This document shows, piece after piece, positions 59,551 to 64,000 of a stretch of DNA of 64,000 bases (the stretch's first letter is position 1; every line of letters starts with the position of its first letter). Source of the stretch: Microlunatus lacustris (GTDB taxonomy: Bacteria > Actinomycetota > Actinomycetes > Propionibacteriales > Propionibacteriaceae); NCBI GenBank assembly GCA_039527025.1, contig BAAAJN010000002.1, positions 62,001 to 126,000 of the forward strand, written 5' to 3'. The notes under the pieces are model-generated. The model was not told the origin of the DNA, did not search any database, and was given only the letters and a program-made list of their open reading frames with translations. The position numbers and the translations under genes were made by a program.

Positions 59551-60387
59551 TTGACCAGCCCCGTGCTCTCCGTCCAGCTCTACGCCGTCCGCGACCAGCT
59601 CGCCGAGGACCTCGACGGCACGCTCGCCCGCCTGGCCGCCATGGGCCTGCGCGAGGTCGAGGCCTTCGACTTCGTCGACAAGGCACCGGCGCTCGCCGAG
59701 GCGTTCGGCAAGGCGGGGCTGCGTGCCCGCACCGGCCACGCCTCCCTGATGTCGGAGGGCCTGGGCCTCGACGACCCGGCGTTCAAGCAGGCCCAGTCCG
59801 GCCCGCCCACCCAGGACGCGGTCTTCGAGGCCGCGAAGACGCTCGGGCTGGAGGTCGTGATCGACCCCTTCGTCGAGCCGGAGCGCTGGCTGAGCGAGGA
59901 GTCCGTGCGCGACAACGCCCAGCGGCTGAACGACGCCGCGGTCAAGGCCGCCGACCACGGCCTGCGCGTCGGCTACCACAACCACTCCCAGGAGTTCGTC
60001 GCCAGCTTCGGCGGCCGGACGGCCTACGAGCTGTTCGCCGAGCAGCTCCGCGACGACGTCGTGCTGGAGGTCGACCTCTACTGGGCCGCCACCGGCCGCC
60101 AGGACGTGCCGGCCCTGCTCGGCCGGCTCGGTGACAAGGTCAAGGCGCTGCACCTCAAGGACGGCGTGGTCGGGGAGGACCCGTTCCAGCCGGGCGCTGC
60201 GCGGATGGACCCGCTGAAGCTGGACCAGCGTCCGGCCGGCGAGGGCGACCTGCCGCTGCTCGACTACCTCGCCGCCGCCCCGGCCACGGAGTTCGGCGTC
60301 ATCGAGTTCGACCACTACGCCGGCGGGCACATCTTCGACGGCATCGAGGCGAGCGTGCGCTACTTCAACGAGCACGGCCTGCGCTGA
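59551..60387 (+). CDS. Sugar-phosphate isomerase/epimerase (second copy)
   Basis: A 278-residue TIM-barrel metal-dependent isomerase of the same superfamily as the gene before it, but of different sequence. Its metal residues lie in AMGLREVEAFDFV, RVGYHNHSQEF (NHxxE), VLEVDLYWAATGRQ and FGVIEFDHYAGG. The TTG at 59551 is chosen because GAGGAAGGA lies seven bases before it; a GTG at 59512 has no ribosome site. It is the last gene of the operon and is followed by a hairpin at 60414-60445. Confidence 0.85.
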   Translation: MTSPVLSVQLYAVRDQLAEDLDGTLARLAAMGLREVEAFDFVDKAPALAEAFGKAGLRARTGHASLMSEGLGLDDPAFKQAQSGPPTQDAVFEAAKTLGLEVVIDPFVEPERWLSEESVRDNAQRLNDAAVKAADHGLRVGYHNHSQEFVASFGGRTAYELFAEQLRDDVVLEVDLYWAATGRQDVPALLGRLGDKVKALHLKDGVVGEDPFQPGAARMDPLKLDQRPAGEGDLPLLDYLAAAPATEFGVIEFDHYAGGHIFDGIEASVRYFNEHGLR

Positions 60388-60413
60388 TCCCCACCGGTCT
60401 TCCGTGATCGTGC

Positions 60414-60445
60414 GAACGGGTGCGGTGAAGACACCGCACCCGTTC
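60414..60445 (+). terminator. Terminator hairpin of the sugar-catabolic operon
   Basis: Perfect 14-base arms, GAACGGGTGCGGTG at 60414-60427 and its complement at 60432-60445, with the tetraloop AAGA. It begins 27 bases after the stop codon at 60387. Confidence 0.88.
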
Positions 60446-60685
60446 ACACGCTCGTCCTGAGCGGGCCTGCTGACCCCATGAGGGTTCGCCGCCACCGTGG
60501 AGTCCGCCGGGAAGAACGCCACCTCACCCTGAACGGCCACACCTACCGCCCCAGCACCGGCGTGGCGTTCCCCGCCCTCTCCTCCAGCCTCCAGCGGCGG
60601 CACGTGCTGGCCGTCGAGGGCGCCAAGGCCCCGAGACCCGGGCCCGCGGGTGGCCGCGGTGCTGGCCGCGGTCGCCGGCCGAGCG
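60446..60685. other. Gap between the terminator and the convergent TetR gene
   Basis: An open frame on the plus strand from 60478 (RVRRHRGVRREERHLTLNGHTYRP) is present but resembles no known family and runs into the TetR gene. I see no promoter and treat it as non-coding or decayed. Confidence 0.35.
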
Positions 60686-61396
60686 CTACTGCGAGAGCAC
60701 CATCTCCAGCCGGTCCAGCAGCGTCTCCAGCCCGACCTCGAACTCCTCGTCGCTGCGGTCCTCGCTGAGCAGCGGCTTGAGCCGGGTGGTGGTAGGGGTG
60801 TCGCTGAGATCGCGCCGGCCGTCGCGCTGCGGGATCTGCGCGTCGCCCTCGTCGAACGGCTCCTCGACCGGGGCGGTGTCGGCGCCACGCGCCGCCGACT
60901 CCAGCAGCAGGTGGCCGAGCAGGAAGCTGCTGAAGGCCCGGTAGGCGTCGGCGACCTGCTGGTCGGTGAAGCCGTGCCCGGACAGGTTGGTCAGGAAGTC
61001 CTCGACCAGGTCGGGGCTGCGCAGCGGCGGCCGGAGCCAGGGGGCGGCCGGGTGCCGGGTGGCGATCAGCGGGAAGGCCGCAGCGTGCTCGACGGCCACC
61101 CGCCGGACCGCGTGCGCCAGCGTCTGCAGGTAGCCCTGCCAGGTGCCGGCCAGGTCCGGGTCCAGCTCCGCCCGGAGCCCGCTGACCAGCGACGCGACCA
61201 CCGCCTCGAGCAGGTCCTCACGGCCGCTCACGTAGCGGTACAGCGCCATCGCCCCGACGCCGAGGCGCTGGCCGACGGCGCGCATGCTCAGGGTCTGCAG
61301 CCCGTCCTCGTCGATCAGGTCCAGGGCGGCCTGGACGACCAGGGACCGGCTCAGTCCCGGCGCCGCCCGCCCGTCCCGCTCCTCGTGCTGCACCAC
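60686..61396 (-). CDS. TetR-family regulator (TetR_C type)
   Basis: A 236-residue regulator. The DNA-binding domain is LSRSLVVQAALDLIDEDGLQTLSMRAVGQRLGVGAMALYRYVSGREDLLEAVV. The long C-terminal ligand domain with WQGYLQTLAHAVRRVAVEHAAAFPLIATRHPAAPWLRPPL is of the type with a tetracycline-repressor-like C-terminus, and the tail of about 60 residues is acidic and probably flexible. The GTG at 61396 has GGAGG ten bases upstream. Its target is not clear; the adjacent unknown gene downstream on the minus strand is one candidate. Confidence 0.88.
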   Translation of the reverse strand: MVQHEERDGRAAPGLSRSLVVQAALDLIDEDGLQTLSMRAVGQRLGVGAMALYRYVSGREDLLEAVVASLVSGLRAELDPDLAGTWQGYLQTLAHAVRRVAVEHAAAFPLIATRHPAAPWLRPPLRSPDLVEDFLTNLSGHGFTDQQVADAYRAFSSFLLGHLLLESAARGADTAPVEEPFDEGDAQIPQRDGRRDLSDTPTTTRLKPLLSEDRSDEEFEVGLETLLDRLEMVLSQ

Positions 61397-61495
61397 CGGT
61401 GTCCGTCCTCCCGCTACCCGTCCTGTCCGGCCGACCGGCCGCCTCGACCAGGCTACGGGCGCGGCCCGGCCGCCCGTCCCGGGGTGCGGTGCTGC

Positions 61496-62251
61496 TCAGC
61501 CCAGCAGGGCGGCGGTCTGCTTCGCGGCCTTGCGGATGCCGCCGCGCTCGTCGAGCCAACCGCCGGCCACACCGACCACCGGCAGCTTGCCGACCGCCCG
61601 GGAGAGGAAGCTGCCGCGGGGACGCTCGTCGAGCAGACTGCTGAGCTCCCACAGCGTGCCGGCCAGCTTCCACAACGTGAGCGCGGCCCGCGCCGCCCCG
61701 CGGCCGAGGGTGGCCAGCACCTTCCGGTCGGGCTCGGGGCCGTCCTCGGCGGCGAGCTGCCGCTCCGCCTCGGCGTCGTCGGCCACCGGGGCCGCGGGTG
61801 CCGGCAGCCCGCGGTCGAAGAGGACCCGGGCCAGCAGCGGCACCCACTCGGCCGGGTCGGTCCGACCGTGCTCGCGGGCGGTGGCGCAGACGGCCAGGCC
61901 GGCGGCGCACGCGCCCAGCGCCGGCTGCAGCGGGATCCGGTCGGCCAGCGCCCCGGCCACCCGCGGCGCCGCAGCCGCGAGGCCGGCGCTCACCCCGATC
62001 CGCGTCACCCACCAGTCCACGCGCCGCTTCAGCGGCTGGTCGCCCCACTCTGGTGACGCCGGCGTGGTGTTGCCCAGCGCCCGGTCGCGCAGGGCGTCCA
62101 GCACCTTGGCGGGGAACGGGGCCGAGGGCGGCGGCTCGTCGTCCAGGCCGAGCCAGCGCTGGGGGTCAGCCAGCACCCGACCCACCATCCGGGCGTAGAG
62201 GTCGAGCGCCTGCACGACGCGCTCGTCGGTGATCTCCTGCGGCTTGGCCAC
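61496..62251 (-). CDS. Conserved hypothetical protein, possibly membrane-associated
   Basis: A 251-residue protein not recognised with confidence. The first 60 residues are helical and acidic (ITDERVVQALDLYARMVGRVLADPQRWLGLDDEPP). RVDWWVTRIGVSAGLAAAAPRVAGALADRIPLQPALGACAAGLAVCATARE holds one to two amphipathic or hydrophobic helices, and the end is Gly-rich (VGVAGGWLDERGGIRKAAKQTAALLG). A weak resemblance to EcsC-type proteins is possible. The GTG at 62251 with AGGAG nine bases before it is the start. Confidence 0.65.
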   Translation of the reverse strand: MAKPQEITDERVVQALDLYARMVGRVLADPQRWLGLDDEPPPSAPFPAKVLDALRDRALGNTTPASPEWGDQPLKRRVDWWVTRIGVSAGLAAAAPRVAGALADRIPLQPALGACAAGLAVCATAREHGRTDPAEWVPLLARVLFDRGLPAPAAPVADDAEAERQLAAEDGPEPDRKVLATLGRGAARAALTLWKLAGTLWELSSLLDERPRGSFLSRAVGKLPVVGVAGGWLDERGGIRKAAKQTAALLG

Positions 62252-62333
62252 GGTGCCGGTCTCCTGTCGATGCCCTCGCGCCCGGCGGAGCCGGGAACAC
62301 CCCAGCCTAGGGCCGGCGAACCCCGGGGACCGG

Positions 62334-63578
62334 TCAGGGTCCGTCCGGGCGCCGCGACAGCCGGGCGGCGCCGCGCCGCTCGATGTGCTCCAGGTCGAGC
62401 TGCTGCACGACCTCCCCGACGGCGGCCAGCACCGAGCCCTGCAGCATCCACAAGCCGGTCTGCTGGCGCGGGTCGACGTCCAGCAGGACCAGCTCGGTGA
62501 GCACGGCACGGGTCTCCCGGACGATGTCCAGGGTGCGGGCGAACAGCTCGTCGACCCGGTCGACGTTGCCGCCACCGAACTCCGCGCTGACCAGGTCGCC
62601 GAACCCGCGGAGGGCATCGGCGACGTCGTCGAGTACCACGGCGAAGGCCCGCCGCAGCTCCGGGGAGAACGACGGGTCGGCCCCGCCCGCCTCCGGTGCC
62701 TCGCGGCCGATCACCACCAGCAGCGCCCGCTCCGCGGCCAGGCAGCGGTCCAACCGCTCGAGGGCGTTGCGGAGGCCGGGGTGCACCAGGTCCGCGGTCA
62801 GGGCCCGCGGGTTGAGCCTGCGGCTCTGCTCCACCGTCCGGACCGCCGCCGCGGCCGCGTCGACGTCACGGCCGATGTCCTCGGTCCAGGCGAACCAGGC
62901 CGCCACCTCCTCCGGGTGCGGGGCCCGGTCGGTGAGGCTCAGCGCGACCTCGTCCAGCAGCGCCGCCTGGGAGCGCGCCACCTGCCGGACGGCGCCGGTG
63001 GCCCGGGCGCTGGGGATGGAGACGGGCACCACCAGGCTGAAGGCGATCCCGACCACGGTGCCGATCAAGGTGTTGACCACGCGGACCTCGGCGGCCAGCT
63101 CGGGTGAGGAGACGGCCAGGATGAGCATGGCGCTGATCGGCGCCTCCAGGGACTGGTCACCCAGCCGCAGCACCTTGGCCAGGCCCAGCGAGGTGGCGAT
63201 CACCGCGGCCAGGCTCCACCAGGACAGCCCGATCCAGGTCGAGACGCCGACCGCGACCAGCACCCCGGTCAGCACGGCCCCCACGCGCACCAGACCCATC
63301 TGCAGGGTGCCCACGGTGGTGGCCTGCACGACGAGCAGGGCGGTGAGCGGAGCCGTGAGGTCGACGATGCCGGGCGAGACGGTGTCGGCGATGACGTAGG
63401 CGACGACGGCGGCGACGGTCAGCCGGACGATCTGGGAGGCCGCGGGCCGGAGCCGGTCGGGCAGCGCACCCCACGAGGTGGGGTAGGACGGCCACACCCA
63501 CCAGAGCACCCGGCGCACGGTCGAGCGCGCCCGCGCCCGCACCCGGTCGAACCGCTCCGCCACGGTCTCAGTGTCCAC
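62334..63578 (-). CDS. FUSC-family aromatic acid exporter-like membrane protein
   Basis: A 414-residue protein. About six hydrophobic helices lie in the N-terminal half (IVRLTVAAVVAYVIADTVSPGIVDLTAPLTALLVVQATTVGTLQMGLVRVGAVLTGVLVAVGVSTWIG), the FUSC/ArAE fold, while the C-terminal 220 residues are cytoplasmic, helical and rich in Arg, Asp and Glu (DVDAAAAAVRTVEQSRRLNPRALTADLVHPGL). Relatives export aromatic acids such as p-hydroxybenzoate. The GTG at 63578 is the start. No partner periplasmic-adaptor gene is near. Confidence 0.82.
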   Translation of the reverse strand: MDTETVAERFDRVRARARSTVRRVLWWVWPSYPTSWGALPDRLRPAASQIVRLTVAAVVAYVIADTVSPGIVDLTAPLTALLVVQATTVGTLQMGLVRVGAVLTGVLVAVGVSTWIGLSWWSLAAVIATSLGLAKVLRLGDQSLEAPISAMLILAVSSPELAAEVRVVNTLIGTVVGIAFSLVVPVSIPSARATGAVRQVARSQAALLDEVALSLTDRAPHPEEVAAWFAWTEDIGRDVDAAAAAVRTVEQSRRLNPRALTADLVHPGLRNALERLDRCLAAERALLVVIGREAPEAGGADPSFSPELRRAFAVVLDDVADALRGFGDLVSAEFGGGNVDRVDELFARTLDIVRETRAVLTELVLLDVDPRQQTGLWMLQGSVLAAVGEVVQQLDLEHIERRGAARLSRRPDGP

Positions 63579-63616
63579 CCGGGCTGCCCGGTCGGCACCC
63601 GCCCCGGTCCCGGACG

Positions 63617-63654
63617 CAGCAGGACCCGGGACCGTGCGGTCCCGGGTCCTGCTG
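63617..63654. terminator. Terminator hairpin after the GlsB gene
   Basis: Perfect 18-base arms (63617-63634 and 63637-63654; sequence begins CAGCAGGACCC) around the two-base spacer TG. It lies about 18 bases beyond the stop of the GlsB-like gene (63672, minus strand) and upstream of the FUSC start. Confidence 0.88.
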
Positions 63655-63671
63655 GTGGTGCGGTGCTGCTG

Positions 63672-63956
63672 TCAGACGGTGCGAGCCCCGCCGGAACGAC
63701 GCTTGATGGCGAGGTAGATCACGAGCACGATGATCGCGCCGATGATCGAGCCGATCCAGCTGGAGGGCTGGACGAAGCTCTCGCCCGCGTCGCGGCCGAA
63801 GATCAGCTTGCCGAGGAAGCCGCCGACGAACGAGCCGACGATGCCGAGCAGGATGGTCTGCAGGACGCTGAGGGACTGACGTCCGGGGACGACGGCGCGG
63901 GCGATGAAGCCGGCGATGAGACCGATGACGATGAGACCGATGATGGTGCCGAGCAT
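63672..63956 (-). CDS. GlsB/YeaQ/YmgE family stress membrane protein
   Basis: A 94-residue protein with three membrane helices: IIGLIVIGLIAGFIARAVVPG, LSVLQTILLGIVGSFVGGFLGKLIFG and the final IGSIIGAIIVLVIYLAIKRRSGG. The glycine-zipper-rich pattern is that of the transglycosylase-associated/GlsB-YeaQ family, induced by stress in many bacteria. GGGAGG precedes the ATG at 63956. Confidence 0.9.
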   Translation of the reverse strand: MLGTIIGLIVIGLIAGFIARAVVPGRQSLSVLQTILLGIVGSFVGGFLGKLIFGRDAGESFVQPSSWIGSIIGAIIVLVIYLAIKRRSGGARTV

Positions 63957-64000
63957 GGTGCCTCCCGAGGGTGGTGGGTGGAGCGTGCGTGGCGGCTGTC

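Noticed and set aside
60478..60768. Short plus-strand frame after the sugar operon
   Set aside because: No ribosome site, no family resemblance, and its second half runs antisense through the TetR gene.

Overview
The window is very GC-rich and densely coded, with GTG starts, short or overlapping intergenic spaces, a DUF3099 protein, F420/mycothiol-era families (PPOX-F420, DUF664 DinB) and an SCO7613-type membrane protein. This points to an actinobacterium. The mix of families suggests Geodermatophilaceae (Blastococcus, Modestobacter or Geodermatophilus), but that placement is inference from gene content, not a database result.

Layout. (1) 1-16.4 kb: ordinary chromosomal genes: DinB/DUF664, F420 PPOX, a quinone-oxidoreductase-like enzyme with a TetR regulator and a palindromic operator candidate, a Tat-exported polysaccharide-lyase-like protein whose signal peptide is frameshifted, an AEC transporter with an AraC regulator and a divergent PhyH dioxygenase, a multi-spanning SCO7613 protein, methyltransferase, MFS pump, CPBP protease, cytochrome P450 and CDP-alcohol phosphatidyltransferase. 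(2) 16.5-20 kb: a GH51 arabinofuranosidase followed by an S9 prolyl-oligopeptidase-like hydrolase. (3) 20-44.4 kb: a large exopolysaccharide locus of Wzx/Wzy type. It holds three glycosyltransferases, a priming sugar transferase, a Wzz-like co-polymerase, a Wzy-like polymerase, a Wzx-like flippase, two hexapeptide acyltransferases, a four-gene operon starting with glucose-1-phosphate cytidylyltransferase (a CDP-sugar pathway), an LhgO-like FAD oxidase, and a compact module (AMP ligase, PLP decarboxylase, acyl carrier protein, acyltransferase) of the kind named from exosortase-A loci but with no exosortase here. Two paralogous GH26-like hydrolases lie close to the two ends of this locus.

(4) 44.5-54.4 kb: Gfo/Idh oxidoreductase with nucleoside hydrolase, SDR, small methyltransferases, an ArsR-SRPBCC pair with a clear leaderless promoter/operator, an ACT-domain protein, DUF3099, a small alarmone synthetase, a flavin monooxygenase-like protein and a UPF0126 channel. 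(5) 54.4-60.4 kb: an ECF sigma factor, then a LacI regulator divergent from a four-gene sugar-catabolic operon (Gfo/Idh, DUF993 aldolase-like, two xylose-isomerase-like TIM barrels), with a LacI-type palindrome in the promoter gap and a strong terminator at the end. (6) 60.4-64 kb: TetR regulator, unknown protein, FUSC-type membrane protein and a GlsB/YeaQ membrane protein.

The most unusual content is the exopolysaccharide locus, where the CDP-sugar branch, the LhgO-like oxidase and the ligase/decarboxylase/ACP module together suggest a surface glycan bearing an uncommon sugar and an amine- or acyl-type decoration. No tRNA, rRNA, CRISPR array or insertion sequence was recognised.
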